The notes: generated by a model not told the origin, from the letters alone. A stretch of DNA of 62,582 nt from an uncultured Agrococcus sp. (GCF_945915485.1 NZ_CAMEFJ010000008.1:1-62582); one strand, 5' to 3'. Shown: positions 9,174-17,982, counted from the first letter of the stretch. Numbers and translations: made by a program.

Positions 9174-10396
9174 GCAGAGCGGAATCACAGTACCTGCGAA
9201 CGACTCAGCCCGAGACGGATGGCGAACGCACAGTAGAGAATATCGTGGGGGATCACGCGACAATCCTTCGTCGCGGTCGCAACATCGAAACACTCGGCAA
9301 CCTGATGCAGCAAGCAGCGACCACCCTTGAGGGATTCGCGGATGGAAGCCTCGGAGCCGGGCTCTCGATCGACGGAATCCGCAAGGACGCAAAAGATGTT
9401 TACGAGGACCTCGACATCGCCGGAAAGTTGTACACTCCGAGCGGGGCCGCTCTCAAGGTGTACGCGGGCGCCTTGCGCGATGTGCAGAATGACACCGACT
9501 CCTTGGTTACGAATTCGGAATCGACCTGGGAAGAGGTCCGCGAGGCCGCAATTGCTCTGAACTCTGCAGTCAGCGACCAAGAGACCTTCGACGAGCGAGC
9601 CGACAACGCGGACTCAGGGGAGGACCTCGGAGACCGCCCCAGCTCGACAAGTGAAAGAACTCGATTCGACACTGCAGTGAGCGAGTGGGAATCGTACTGG
9701 GGCGCCTACGACGCTCCTGTCAGCGACTGGGAGTCGGCCTACAGCACGGCCGTCGCCAGCCTCGAGCAGGCCAATGAATCCGGCCCAGAGGATGGCTTCT
9801 GGGATAACGCCATGCCGTTCATCGAGGGCCTCCTGACGGTGCTTACGTGGATCGGTGTCATCGCGTTCGTGCTTTGCTTCTTCTTCACCGGTCCCCTGCT
9901 AGCGGTGTTCGCTGCCATCGCGCTCGTCGCGGGCATTATCGTCGTCCTGCTGGAAGCATCCAAGTTCCTTGCCGGGCGCGGTGATGTGCTGAGCCTGTGT
10001 CTTTCGATCGTCGGCGTCGTGCCGTTTGCCAAGCTCGCCACGCTCGGCAAGCACATCAAAGCGCTACCCACTGGGAAGTTCACGGGCGCGATGCGCCATT
10101 TGGGTTCGGATCTCGGGGATGGGCTGAGAGCGTTCCGGGGCATGAACCCGCGCATTTCCGGATTTCTGCCCTCGCTACCGTTTGAACTGGGCATTGCAGG
10201 AGTGGGGCACTTTCTCGTGAGGAACACCCCGACGCTGATTCGCGGTAACCGTGCTCGATGGCAAGAGCTAGCGGGCTTCCCCGGAGGTCCGAGCAACCTT
10301 GTAGAGGCGCTCGCCGGTGTCGCGGATGCGGGCGGTGGCGTGCTCGGGACGCTTGACGGCATTCTCAGCCTCAGCAATCAAGGTCGGCATTCCTAG
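9170..10396 (+). CDS. Large LXG-like T7SS cargo/membrane protein, module A
   Basis: 408 residues, overlapping the upstream gene by 4 nt. Residues ~1-215 are an elongated helical region rich in Trp/Glu (WESYWGAYDAP, WESAY), typical of LXG/WXG-type T7SS substrates. Residues ~218-262 are two hydrophobic membrane segments. The C-terminal ~140 residues are Gly-rich and of unknown fold (PFAKLATLGKHIKALP). It shares architecture and short patterns (YTPSGAALKVY versus YAPTGLHIRSY) with the product at 14530. Its C-terminus carries no motif I recognise, so toxic activity is only a possibility; it could also be a pore-like or structural T7SS protein. Confidence 0.65.
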   Translation: MSRAESQYLRTTQPETDGERTVENIVGDHATILRRGRNIETLGNLMQQAATTLEGFADGSLGAGLSIDGIRKDAKDVYEDLDIAGKLYTPSGAALKVYAGALRDVQNDTDSLVTNSESTWEEVREAAIALNSAVSDQETFDERADNADSGEDLGDRPSSTSERTRFDTAVSEWESYWGAYDAPVSDWESAYSTAVASLEQANESGPEDGFWDNAMPFIEGLLTVLTWIGVIAFVLCFFFTGPLLAVFAAIALVAGIIVVLLEASKFLAGRGDVLSLCLSIVGVVPFAKLATLGKHIKALPTGKFTGAMRHLGSDLGDGLRAFRGMNPRISGFLPSLPFELGIAGVGHFLVRNTPTLIRGNRARWQELAGFPGGPSNLVEALAGVADAGGGVLGTLDGILSLSNQGRHS

Positions 10397-10398
10397 CT

Positions 10399-11037
10399 GT
10401 GGGCATGGGAGGAAGTCTGCGAGCGGAATTGGTCAGTGGATCCGCTGATCGACCGAGCTTCGCCGTTCTCCTGCCCGACGGTTGGCGGTTCGACGAAGGT
10501 GACGCCGACCGATTCCACGAAGAAGTGTTGTCCGCGGTGGAGGATCTCCCTCCGGATGTGAAGCGTGCTCTCGAACCAGGCGTCCGCCAGATGGTGCAAC
10601 AGGCGAAGACTGCCCCAGGTAGCTCGCGCGTTGAACTGGCCGGAGTCATCCGCCAGGTGGAGGCGCCCGAGGATCAGTTCGTACCGATGAGCTTGACAGT
10701 CCACTGGTTTAGACCGCCGACCGGGGCAACCGTGCAGGCGTTCGGCCTTCGAATGATGGAGACGCGAGAAGCCAGGCCGCTCGAGGGTTCCTCCGGAGTG
10801 CTGCGTTGGATGGAGTCAGCTACGGTCGCTTCGGATGGTGAGAGCGGCGAGTTCGGTGGGCCCACGTATCTGATTCCTATCGAGGGAAACAAGCATCTGG
10901 CGCTCCTGATTCGCACGGTGCTGCCCATGCCCGAGCACCCCGATGCGAACATGGACTTCGTGCGAGAGTCGCTCTTCTTGCTGAGCGATTCGATCGTCAC
11001 GACACTACGATGGAAGCGTGAAGCAGTTCAGTCTTGA
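10399..11037 (+). CDS. Unassigned protein of the ~210-residue 'LPxGW' family, module A
   Basis: 212 residues from GTG directly after the LXG-like gene; an in-frame ATG two codons later is equally possible. It begins with FAVLLPDGWRF and ends with YLIPIEGNKHLALLIRTV and a TLRWKRE tail. The protein at 15766 has the same beginning (FRMAVPEGWIAF) and end (YLIPIPGAKRSRALQLV...TFAWEK), so they are homologues in the same place of each module. No signal peptide or membrane segment. Position suggests a chaperone, adaptor or immunity-like role for the upstream cargo; I do not recognise the family. Confidence 0.6.
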   Translation: MGMGGSLRAELVSGSADRPSFAVLLPDGWRFDEGDADRFHEEVLSAVEDLPPDVKRALEPGVRQMVQQAKTAPGSSRVELAGVIRQVEAPEDQFVPMSLTVHWFRPPTGATVQAFGLRMMETREARPLEGSSGVLRWMESATVASDGESGEFGGPTYLIPIEGNKHLALLIRTVLPMPEHPDANMDFVRESLFLLSDSIVTTLRWKREAVQS

Positions 11038-11578
11038 AGCCGACCCGGAGTTCTGGACACAAGTCGAGCCGGGTACGGAGCAGGAGGAATTCTTCGCTCT
11101 CTGGGCCGACGTTCCGAACACTCCTTGGAAAGCGATGCTGCATCACCATGGAGGCTACGCTCTCTCCTCGGCGAACGATCTCGGCAGTACCACGTGGTTG
11201 CTAAGTGATGAGCAGCTTGGCATTGCTGCCGCGGTCGTCCCGGTGTCCGCGGATGGCCCGGAGGTCGTGCATGACGCCGCCCACGCCGTCGATCTCGTGA
11301 ATCGACTCATGGGCCCCGGCATCGCCGAGCCCATAGTGACCGAGGCGATGTTCGGTGAGTTGGACGGATTCGCGGTAACGCACATCCACGAGCTTCCTGA
11401 TTGGTTGCGGCAGGAAGCGGGCGAGTCTGACCTGCAGTTGCTGCAGACGATCTTCGTGGCCGCCGACGGACACGGCACCGTCTACTTTGCGGCGATTTCT
11501 CCGCAGCTGTCTAATGTTGCCGGTCACGTGCTGATACCCATTGCGGCAGCGTTGCAGACGGCAGCGTGGCATGACTGA
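11018..11578 (+). CDS. Unassigned soluble protein, module A
   Basis: 186 residues from GTG, starting 20 nt before the previous stop, so tightly coupled. No membrane segment, signal peptide or catalytic motif is evident; the sequence alternates short hydrophobic strands with acidic helices (GIAAAVVPVSADGPEVVHD, FVAADGHGTVYFAAI). It occupies the place held by the product at 16383 in module B, although similarity between the two is weak by eye. Its stop overlaps the start of the next gene. Function unknown. Confidence 0.6.
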   Translation: MKQFSLEADPEFWTQVEPGTEQEEFFALWADVPNTPWKAMLHHHGGYALSSANDLGSTTWLLSDEQLGIAAAVVPVSADGPEVVHDAAHAVDLVNRLMGPGIAEPIVTEAMFGELDGFAVTHIHELPDWLRQEAGESDLQLLQTIFVAADGHGTVYFAAISPQLSNVAGHVLIPIAAALQTAAWHD

Positions 11579-12371
11579 GCATGACCCGTCGGTGTCGAAG
11601 CGATCCCACGCCGAGCCCGGCCCTGCTGAGCTGTCGTTTCAGGATCTAGGCGTGCATGGATTCACAGCCGACGCGCACCGAACAGCAGAAGAGTTCGCCG
11701 CTGATCACGCGCTGGAGATCACGACCTTACGCGAGGACGTGGAGGGTGCCTTCCGGCAGGGCGGGCCGCTCCGTATTCTTTCGTTCGTGATTCTGGTTCC
11801 GTCGGTGTTCCCGCTCTTTGGTCAGACCCATTACCGTCTCGCCGGCGGCGGGTTCGAAGTGCACGGCATGATCGCCAGTTATGTGTGCGCGCTGATGATG
11901 GCTGCTGTTCTCGCCGTCTCTCGCGGCCGACCGTTCGATAAACACACGCTCGGGATCTACCGATGGGTTGCCTTCGCGTGTGCGGCGGGCGCGGGGCTCG
12001 CATGGTGGAACGCCGGAGCACAGCTTTTGACGTGGCCTTTCACGATTGCTGCGATGCTCGTTGCAGCGTCATGGCTTGTGCTCGAGATGCAGCGACTGCG
12101 GCATCCGGATGTCGCCAAACTCCGGGAAGAAGACGCCATGGATCGCGCGGAGTTCCTGCGGCGCTCACTTCATGAAGAGCTACGCAAGTCTGTCCGACCT
12201 CCGGCCGCAACGTTGATCGAGCAAGCCTCGGAAAGATTCGCAGAACTCGCCGGAGCGGGTGGCTCGACGGGTGTTGCCGAAGCGCTGTTCTCAGAGGTCG
12301 TAGAGCGCACTGTTCCGATGCCCACGCAGCGGACGTTTGCCGAGGACAACGCCGCGAAACGTCGGAACTGA
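11571..12371 (+). CDS. Four-segment membrane protein, module A
   Basis: 266 residues; ATG overlaps the preceding stop. A ~60-residue acidic cytoplasmic head is followed by about four hydrophobic segments (ILSFVILVPSVFPLF, ASYVCALMMAAVLAV, WVAFACAAGAGLAW, TIAAMLVAASWLVL) and a charged ~95-residue helical tail. The product at 17127 has nearly the same length (265) and topology and sits at the same place in module B. Probably a module-specific membrane component accompanying the LXG-like cargo; function unknown. Confidence 0.6.
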   Translation: MTEHDPSVSKRSHAEPGPAELSFQDLGVHGFTADAHRTAEEFAADHALEITTLREDVEGAFRQGGPLRILSFVILVPSVFPLFGQTHYRLAGGGFEVHGMIASYVCALMMAAVLAVSRGRPFDKHTLGIYRWVAFACAAGAGLAWWNAGAQLLTWPFTIAAMLVAASWLVLEMQRLRHPDVAKLREEDAMDRAEFLRRSLHEELRKSVRPPAATLIEQASERFAELAGAGGSTGVAEALFSEVVERTVPMPTQRTFAEDNAAKRRN

Positions 12372-12585
12372 CCGTTTCACCTTCGAACGGCACGGCCGTC
12401 ACTCTTGTCATCGTCACGTATCTGACTCTGGTGCCAACTGTCGAAAGGCGGACATGCCGGAGTTCACGGGTCGGTTGACGTCCAGGAGGGAGGCGGTAGA
12501 CGGTGACTACAATCGACAGATGCATGCTGTCTTGGACGTTCGCGTGAGTTCCATGGGATGGCTGAAACCTCCGGAGGAATGAACT

Positions 12586-13236
12586 ATGCCGTCGGAATCG
12601 AACGAGAGCGAATCGAGGTCGCGGCTGATCATCCTTGGGCAGGAGCCTGAAACTTCGAATCGGATCTTCGCGTTCAATCCGGTGCTTGCTGCTTTTCCGG
12701 GGCCTTGGCGATACAGCCGCTCGCCCGTGCTCGGCGTTCTCTTGTTCGTCGTCGGTGTCGCGATGCTGATCGCGGATGTTGCCTGGTTCGCTCTGGATCT
12801 CTTTGCATTGGTTCCGGACAGGGACATGAACCACAGGTTGGCGTTCGCGTTCGTTGCGCTTGTTGTCGCCGGCGCCTTCATTGTTGCCGGAAGAGTTCTG
12901 CAGCGGGGAAGATTGCGGGACAGTGAGAGCGGAAAGCGCGTCAAAGAGGACACGTTCAATTTGGCCGGGTCCACTGAACTCGGTCAAGAGCTGCATGACG
13001 GGCTTCGAGTCGGCAAGGTAACGCAGCGTAAGCTTCTCAGCGGTGGTACCGGTGGTTGGAAACACGACTGCTTCGTGCGTGTCTACCGTTTTCCCGAGTT
13101 GAGCAGGGTAATAGCTACGGTGCATTTCGTGAGTGATGAAGGCGTGCACGTATGGCCGCCGCTGGGCATCACCCCCGAGTACGCGGACGAACTCACGGTC
13201 CGTGGGCACTCCGAGGCGAACATCAGTTACACCTAG
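12586..13236 (+). CDS. Two-segment membrane protein with conserved C-terminal domain, module A
   Basis: 216 residues, ATG after GGAGGAATGAACT. Two hydrophobic segments lie at about 45-70 and 82-103, followed by a ~110-residue soluble domain containing GGWKHDCFVRVYRF, FVSDEGVHVWPP and a final RGHSEANISYT. The relic at 17983-18321 is homologous to this C-terminal domain (GGWKQDLLLPLYT, VIDDGVLVWPP, GPDANYVG), so a full second copy once existed. It is separated from the preceding gene by 214 nt in which I see no gene. Function unknown. Confidence 0.6.
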   Translation: MPSESNESESRSRLIILGQEPETSNRIFAFNPVLAAFPGPWRYSRSPVLGVLLFVVGVAMLIADVAWFALDLFALVPDRDMNHRLAFAFVALVVAGAFIVAGRVLQRGRLRDSESGKRVKEDTFNLAGSTELGQELHDGLRVGKVTQRKLLSGGTGGWKHDCFVRVYRFPELSRVIATVHFVSDEGVHVWPPLGITPEYADELTVRGHSEANISYT

Positions 13237-13407
13237 CGGATCTCGTGCCTTGCAGTACACGAACCTTTCGGTGAGCGATGGAGAGAGTCTTTGGCAAACG
13301 CCGCAAGCGGAGTTCTTCCCCCTCCCGGGGGAAGATCAGGGATATGGACACCTCCCGCGGTCCTGACCTGGCAGTGTTGGAGCCGGCGATCCGTCACCTC
13401 AAGCTAA

Positions 13408-13602
13408 CAAAGAACCGCACGCTTTGAGCTCGTGGCGGCGCTTGCCGTTGAAGGTGTCATCGTGCGCCAGGAATTGAGCGCAGCTATCGATCAACTTGCA
13501 GTTCTGGATCTGATCTCGGCCGAAGAGCACGCCGCGGCGAAAAGGCTCGAGTTCGGAACGCTTGCGGCGACTCTTGGCACGAAACGCGAACGCCCTGCGG
13601 AG
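13408..13602 (+). pseudogene. Relic of the C-terminus of a module-B-type four-segment membrane protein
   Basis: An open stretch translating to ELSAAIDQLAVLDLISAEEH and ending LGTKRERP aligns with the C-terminal end of the gene at 17127 (ESLDGALDQLATDGLITPET, LGSDRPRP). Only the 3' ~60 codons remain, with no upstream membrane segments and no plausible ribosome binding site. It lies just before an operator-WXG100 unit, exactly where module B has its own relic. Confidence 0.65.
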
Positions 13603-13741
13603 GGGGTGGAATCACCAGGTGGGTGCTCTCTGAGTGCGGTCATGAACTGTGCAGGCCGACGCATCCCTGAGGCTGCAACCTGTCGCTTTGCGTGCACAGA
13701 AGGGAGATGCGGCCCCGTGAAAGCTCGGCGGTGATTGGCGA

Positions 13742-13755
13742 GGGGAGTTCTCCCC
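13742..13755. promoter_or_regulatory. Palindromic operator 2, GGGGAGTTCTCCCC
   Basis: Identical to operator 1. A TATCGT box follows at 13779-13784, 23 nt downstream, giving a promoter for the WXG100-like gene at 13841 and perhaps module B. Confidence 0.8.
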
Positions 13756-13797
13756 TTGGCAGTCGCTTGCGAGATTCGTATCGTGTTGTATGTAAGG

Positions 13798-13813
13798 GGC
13801 CCGGAGTCGGGCC
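13798..13813 (+). promoter_or_regulatory. 5'-leader hairpin of the first WXG100-like gene
   Basis: GGCCCG-gagt-CGGGCC stem in the untranslated leader, identical in the leader of the second copy. It may stabilise the mRNA. Confidence 0.5.
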
Positions 13814-13840
13814 GGTGTACACATTGAAGGGATGTGAACG

Positions 13841-14125
13841 ATGTCGGATTTCGGCGCCACGTATGACGAGATGGAGTCTGCTGCGAAGCAGTTGGACGAC
13901 GGTAAGGGCGAGATCGACGATCTGCTGGATAAGCTGCAGGGTTACGTTGATGACCTGGTGCAGGACGGCTTCAAGACGGAGAAGGCTTCTGGGAAGTTCC
14001 AGGAGGGCTACCAGGAGTTGACCGAGGGTATGAAGTCCGCCGCTGAGGGTGTGACGGATATGGCCGAGGGTCTGCGTCAGATGGCTCAGGCTATCCGCGA
14101 CCTGGACGACCAACTCGCCGGCTAG
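13841..14125 (+). CDS. WXG100-like secreted protein, copy 1
   Basis: 94 residues, two helices joined by a short turn; ATG preceded by GAAGGGATGTGAACG. The expected WxG turn is replaced by DGFKTEKASGKFQEGY, a variant without Trp. The tail (MAQAIRDLDDQLAG) has no obvious YxxxD/E export motif. WXG100 proteins form dimers that are exported by, and are needed for, the EccC/EssC motor. The protein is identical to that at 18442, and the DNA of the two copies, including ~50 nt of leader, differs at only about one coding position plus the stop codon. It has its own operator-type promoter and is followed by a hairpin. Confidence 0.85.
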   Translation: MSDFGATYDEMESAAKQLDDGKGEIDDLLDKLQGYVDDLVQDGFKTEKASGKFQEGYQELTEGMKSAAEGVTDMAEGLRQMAQAIRDLDDQLAG

Positions 14126-14133
14126 CAGTTTCC

Positions 14134-14171
14134 GGGTGCAGCCGCACCAGCAATCGGCTGCGGCTGCACCC
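14134..14171 (+). terminator. Hairpin after first WXG100-like gene (attenuator or mRNA-stabilising)
   Basis: Perfect 13-bp stem GGGTGCAGCCGCA / TGCGGCTGCACCC with a 12-nt loop. There is no T-run, so partial termination or 3'-end protection is more likely than full termination. This would favour high WXG100 output over module B. Confidence 0.55.
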
Positions 14172-14206
14172 TGTGACTGAACCAAGACAAGAAATGGGGT
14201 GCACTC

Positions 14207-14506
14207 GTGGCAGATGTGTTGATCAAATGGAGCTCGCTCTTGCGTCTGCAGGAGAACCTCTCGACCGTCATCGATGAATTGGAAGAGGCTCAGGACAACT
14301 CGAGTGCACTTGAGACCGCAATCGGTCATCCCTATGACAGGAGTGACTTGACGACGCTCACGGTCGACTTCGAGTCTCGTTGGAGTGGAAAACGGCGTCA
14401 GCTGATTCGCGACACCGAAAAGATCAAGGAGCACGTCGACGCTGTAGTCGAAGCGTTTCAGGAGTTCGACGATGACGCAGCGAGCCAGTTCGAGAACTCC
14501 CAATAG
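14207..14506 (+). CDS. Small helical WXG100/Lap-like partner protein, module B
   Basis: 99 residues from GTG (an ATG start is absent at this point), helical throughout, with hinge FESRWSGKRRQL that contains a true WxG (WSG). It resembles the products at 8871 and 26725 and likewise precedes an LXG-like gene, here by 23 nt. It follows the WXG100-like gene at 13841 and a hairpin, so it may be read through from operator 2. Role inferred: targeting partner of the cargo at 14530. Confidence 0.75.
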   Translation: MADVLIKWSSLLRLQENLSTVIDELEEAQDNSSALETAIGHPYDRSDLTTLTVDFESRWSGKRRQLIRDTEKIKEHVDAVVEAFQEFDDDAASQFENSQ

Positions 14507-14529
14507 CAGAGCACTGATCGAGGACTGAC

Positions 14530-15711
14530 ATGACACAGCCAAATTCTCCCGGCTGCCGCACGATCGAACCGCTCGTCGGTGACGGCGAAACCATTACCGA
14601 ACGTGGCCAGGCGATCTGGGACGCCGGCCGCGCAATGCGCAGCGGTGCGTTCACGTTGAAACGTGTAGCCGATGATCAAGACGGTCAGCGAGGCAAGGCG
14701 GTCGACAAGCTCCGCAAAGTCGCGGACGACACTCATGTGCTGCTGAAAGAGGCAGGAGACATGTACGCTCCCACTGGCCTGCACATTCGTTCGTACGGGC
14801 GCGTCGTCGAAGCTGTTCAAGGTCCGATTCAGACCCACGTCGAAAACTGCCAGTCGTACTGGGAGACGTATGTGTCGCTTCCAGGGAGTATCGACGGGAC
14901 GCCGCTGCCTTCCGACGTCGACGCCGACAGCCAGGAGGCGTCGGACCTCAGGGCGGACGACGCTGCGAAGCAGACCGCGTACGACAACTGGGAAGACGAG
15001 GCAAAACTTTTCGACGCCGAGTACGACACCTGGGAAGAGGCGTTCAATGAAGCGGTTTCCGGTATCGGAGACGTACTCGAAGGTGCCGTCGAAGACGGTT
15101 GGGCCGAGTGGTGGGACTCCGTTCTCGGTGGCCTCAAGACGGTGCTCACGTGGGTGTCCTTCGGACTCGCCATTCTTGCTCTCGTCGTCGGCGGCCCGAT
15201 CATCGCGATTCTTTCGCTCGTTGTCGGTCTTGTGCTGCTCGCGATTACGATTTACCAGTGGCGACGCGGAGATGCGAGCGGCTTCGAAGTGGCCCTCGCC
15301 GTTGTCAGCGTCATACCCTTCGGGCACATCACGAAGTTCATGGAAGGCGGATTCAAAGCCGGCATGAAGTCCTGGGTCGGGCTCTCGAGCATGAGCTGGG
15401 GCGACGACGTGGTCAGATGGGGCATGTCCGCTCGTGGCGGCCCGAACTTCTTCGGAAACATGCGGGGTCTTGCGCCCGAGGCCGGTTTCTTCGCGCCGAC
15501 GAGCGTTGTAGACGGATTCTCCAAGTTCTTTACCGGACAGGGATCTGACATGTGGGGGCCGATAGCGGGAGCGACGAGTACCTTCGAGAAGTTCGGGTAC
15601 GGCATTCAGACCCTATCCGGCATTTACAGCAAAGTCGGACTTTTCGGTTATGACGGCCGGGGCGGCTTTGTCGGTAGGACCGTTGAGTTCTTCTCTCTCC
15701 CGTTCAAGTGA
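14530..15711 (+). CDS. Large LXG-like T7SS cargo/membrane protein, module B
   Basis: 393 residues. N-terminal ~200 residues are helical and Trp-rich (YDNWEDEAKLFDAEYDTWEE), then two hydrophobic segments at ~205-242 (TVLTWVSFGLAILALVVGG...), then a ~150-residue Gly/Phe-rich C-terminal part ending GRTVEFFSLPFK. Layout matches the product at 9170, including TVLTW at the membrane entry and a VIPFGHI motif after the second segment (VVPFAKL in module A). The C-terminal parts differ, as in polymorphic cargo. No catalytic motif recognised. Confidence 0.65.
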   Translation: MTQPNSPGCRTIEPLVGDGETITERGQAIWDAGRAMRSGAFTLKRVADDQDGQRGKAVDKLRKVADDTHVLLKEAGDMYAPTGLHIRSYGRVVEAVQGPIQTHVENCQSYWETYVSLPGSIDGTPLPSDVDADSQEASDLRADDAAKQTAYDNWEDEAKLFDAEYDTWEEAFNEAVSGIGDVLEGAVEDGWAEWWDSVLGGLKTVLTWVSFGLAILALVVGGPIIAILSLVVGLVLLAITIYQWRRGDASGFEVALAVVSVIPFGHITKFMEGGFKAGMKSWVGLSSMSWGDDVVRWGMSARGGPNFFGNMRGLAPEAGFFAPTSVVDGFSKFFTGQGSDMWGPIAGATSTFEKFGYGIQTLSGIYSKVGLFGYDGRGGFVGRTVEFFSLPFK

Positions 15712-15765
15712 CCCGTCACGTGAGTTTCCGCAGTGTGCGGCTTGAAAACGTGATAGGCACGATAC

Positions 15766-16386
15766 ATGGGGAGTGAACTCAGACAGGAGCTCGGTGCGCC
15801 GCTGCTGCCGGACGTTCCGGCGTTCCGGATGGCGGTACCGGAGGGTTGGATCGCTTTCGCCGCTACGCCGGAGAACGAACGCGCGCTGCTGCAGCAGGCT
15901 TCGAAGCGGCTGATGCAGCAGCATCGCCCGGATCTCATGGCGGAAGTACAGGCGATGACAACGCAGAGCTTCAAGCGGCTTCGCTCCGAGCGCGGATTCA
16001 TGGTCGTCATGCCGGGTGATACGACCCCTGAGGAACTCTTCCTCCCCACTGCCATCCACGGTTCGGTGAGAGCGGCGACGGCCCAGTACACGCTCGATCA
16101 GGTAGTGAAGGGAGCGGTCGCTCGATGGGGAGCAAGGCCCCTCGATTCGAACAAGCAGATTGCTGCCTGGAGGCAAGAGGGCAAGATATCCGTGCAGGGC
16201 GAAGACGTATCGACCACGACGGCCGCGTACCTGATCCCGATCCCAGGAGCAAAGCGCTCGAGAGCGCTGCAGCTCGTTGCCGCATTCGTGCATCCCGATG
16301 AACGTGATCCAGATGACGATCTCATCGAGCAGTGGATCGACCTGATCGACGCCCACGTCGCCACATTCGCGTGGGAGAAGCCGTGA
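15766..16386 (+). CDS. Unassigned protein of the ~210-residue 'LPxGW' family, module B
   Basis: 206 residues, soluble. Starts with FRMAVPEGWIAFAATPENER and ends with YLIPIPGAKRSRALQLVAAF and a Trp-containing tail, closely paralleling the product at 10399 across its length. The next gene starts inside its stop codon (GTGA overlap), so the two are coupled. Located directly after the LXG-like gene in both modules; adaptor or immunity-like role is inferred only from position. Confidence 0.6.
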   Translation: MGSELRQELGAPLLPDVPAFRMAVPEGWIAFAATPENERALLQQASKRLMQQHRPDLMAEVQAMTTQSFKRLRSERGFMVVMPGDTTPEELFLPTAIHGSVRAATAQYTLDQVVKGAVARWGARPLDSNKQIAAWRQEGKISVQGEDVSTTTAAYLIPIPGAKRSRALQLVAAFVHPDERDPDDDLIEQWIDLIDAHVATFAWEKP

Positions 16387-17090
16387 AGCGACTTGGAGCA
16401 AGGCTCGACCCTGCATGCATGATCGGAATCCCGCATCCGGAAACTTTTGCCAACGGCGCTGAGATGGCGGATTGGGCCAGTCGGGCGGCTGAGCAACTCG
16501 CAGACAGCCAGCAGGCCGATGCTCTCGGTGAGGGCTTCACCGTTACTGCTGAACGGCTGCTGCAGGCGGTGGCTTCCTCGGCAGATGGGCGTGAAACGCT
16601 GGTTGTGCTGGTATTGGATGTCACGGGAGGAGCATGGACCGTCGTCCGATTCGGCATGGACGATACGCCGTTGTCGCAGGCTGATGTGGATCTCTTCCTG
16701 TGGCCGGACGCGTTGCTCCCCCCGCGAATCCTGGGGTTCGAAACGGAAGCGATGGGCCAGGGCGCGATGTCGACGTTCATGCTCGCGGACGAAAGTGGTG
16801 CTCAACTCGGCCATGTTCGGTGGTGTTTTTCGAAAGCGTCGGGCGCGGTCATTGCGCAGACCGATCCGATGCCGGCGGGCTGGCTCTCAGGCCTGCAACC
16901 GCAGCTCGTGGATCTTGTGATGAGCGTGACCCCGGAAGGTCTCGAAGCGCAGAAGGGTGATTCCTTCGCGAGTCAAGAGCCTACTTTCGAGCCGCCGCGC
17001 GTCGATCACGACGAGTGGGAGGTTCTTGCGGAAGTTGATCAGGATGACTCTTCTGAGTCGGACCGAGCGGATTCCGAAGAGAGCCGGTAG
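16383..17090 (+). CDS. Unassigned acidic-tailed protein, module B
   Basis: 235 residues from a GTG overlapping the preceding stop; a longer reading from 16332 would overlap the upstream gene by 55 nt and is less likely. It has an IPHPETFANGAEMADWASRA start that loosely matches the LPxGW pattern, a middle similar in layout to the product at 29065 (RLLQAVASSADGRETL versus RLLHAAERARRGKAEQL), and an Asp/Glu/Ser-rich tail. No membrane segments. Function unknown. Confidence 0.6.
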   Translation: MKRLGARLDPACMIGIPHPETFANGAEMADWASRAAEQLADSQQADALGEGFTVTAERLLQAVASSADGRETLVVLVLDVTGGAWTVVRFGMDDTPLSQADVDLFLWPDALLPPRILGFETEAMGQGAMSTFMLADESGAQLGHVRWCFSKASGAVIAQTDPMPAGWLSGLQPQLVDLVMSVTPEGLEAQKGDSFASQEPTFEPPRVDHDEWEVLAEVDQDDSSESDRADSEESR

Positions 17091-17126
17091 CGGCGAGTGG
17101 GGGAGTCTTTCGGAAAGGAGGCAGGC

Positions 17127-17924
17127 GTGGAGTCACCCAAGCAACTCGTAGCCAACAGGGAGTCGTGGTCGGAGGATGACTGGTGGCTCCTGGAAGCGGC
17201 CGCCTTCCGAAACAACGGGAGCGTGTTGCGCGAACTCGCCGGTAACATGCCGATGCGTCTCTGGAGCGTCGCGCTGCCCAACTCGGGCGGGAAGCTTTTT
17301 ACTTTCGTCAACGGTCTCATGATCTTCGTGTTGCTGGTGAGTTCGTATCTGCTCATGCCCTTACTCTCGGTCAGGAGCATCGTATTGGCGGCGAGAGGCT
17401 TTGAGGTTCCCGTCGTCGCCTGGCATCTTGGAGCGGCAGCCGCAGTAGCGCTGGTCCCGCTGCTGTATTTCGCCGTGCGTGCACTCGCAAGCGTCCGTGC
17501 CGCCCTCGAGCAAAAGGGTGTTACCGTGCCGGCGGTGCTCGTGCTCGTGTCAAGCGCGATTCAGCTTGTGGTCGGCGTCGTTGCGTGGTCAGATTCCGGT
17601 ACGGTCGGTTCTCCGCTCTGGTTCGTCGCATCGATAGCTGCGGCCCTGGGCGCGGGGTTCGCTCTGCTGGTGCGACGATCGGGGAGCACAGCTGCTGCTG
17701 CCCGGACGGGGTCGGCGGTCGATTCGCTCGATGAGGCGACTCGTGCGGCTGTTCGGGAATCACTCGACGGTGCTCTCGATCAGTTGGCAACGGACGGTTT
17801 AATCACGCCCGAGACTCGAGACGATGCGAAAGCATTGCCGCTCGGGCAACTGGGGGCAATGCTGGGTTCTGATCGTCCGCGCCCCGCGCCCGGTGACGAG
17901 CAGCGTCCGGCTGGAGCTCTGTAG
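17127..17924 (+). CDS. Four-segment membrane protein, module B
   Basis: 265 residues; GTG chosen because AAAGGAGG lies 4 nt upstream, better than an earlier GTG at 17097. A Trp-rich N-terminal part is followed by four hydrophobic segments (FVNGLMIFVLLVSSYLL, AAAVALVPLLYFAV, AVLVLVSSAIQLVVGVV, FVASIAAALGAGFALLV) and a ~75-residue helical tail containing ESLDGALDQLATDGLITPET. The tail is the part preserved in the relic at 13408. Length and topology match the product at 11571. Function unknown. Confidence 0.6.
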   Translation: MESPKQLVANRESWSEDDWWLLEAAAFRNNGSVLRELAGNMPMRLWSVALPNSGGKLFTFVNGLMIFVLLVSSYLLMPLLSVRSIVLAARGFEVPVVAWHLGAAAAVALVPLLYFAVRALASVRAALEQKGVTVPAVLVLVSSAIQLVVGVVAWSDSGTVGSPLWFVASIAAALGAGFALLVRRSGSTAAAARTGSAVDSLDEATRAAVRESLDGALDQLATDGLITPETRDDAKALPLGQLGAMLGSDRPRPAPGDEQRPAGAL

Positions 17925-17982
17925 GCAGCGGGCTTTGGCTGCGGTCGCATAGAAACCTCGCAGCAGACGAAGCCGCTGATGG

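Larger units (their letters stand above)
13237..13840. other. Spacer with gene relic, degenerate motif and operator before the first WXG100-like gene
   Basis: About 600 nt with no intact gene. It contains a G/C-rich inverted repeat near 13314-13333 (CTTCCCCC-TCCC-GGGGGAAG), which overlaps a degenerate look-alike of the operator palindrome, the pseudogene relic at 13408-13602, operator palindrome 2 and the leader hairpin of the gene at 13841. Confidence 0.7.

Noticed and set aside
13308-13333. A sixth copy of the T7SS operator (CGGAGTTCTTCCCC)
   Set aside because: It has an extra T and a mismatched arm, merges with another inverted repeat, has no TANNNT box at the right distance, and stands before a relic rather than a gene.
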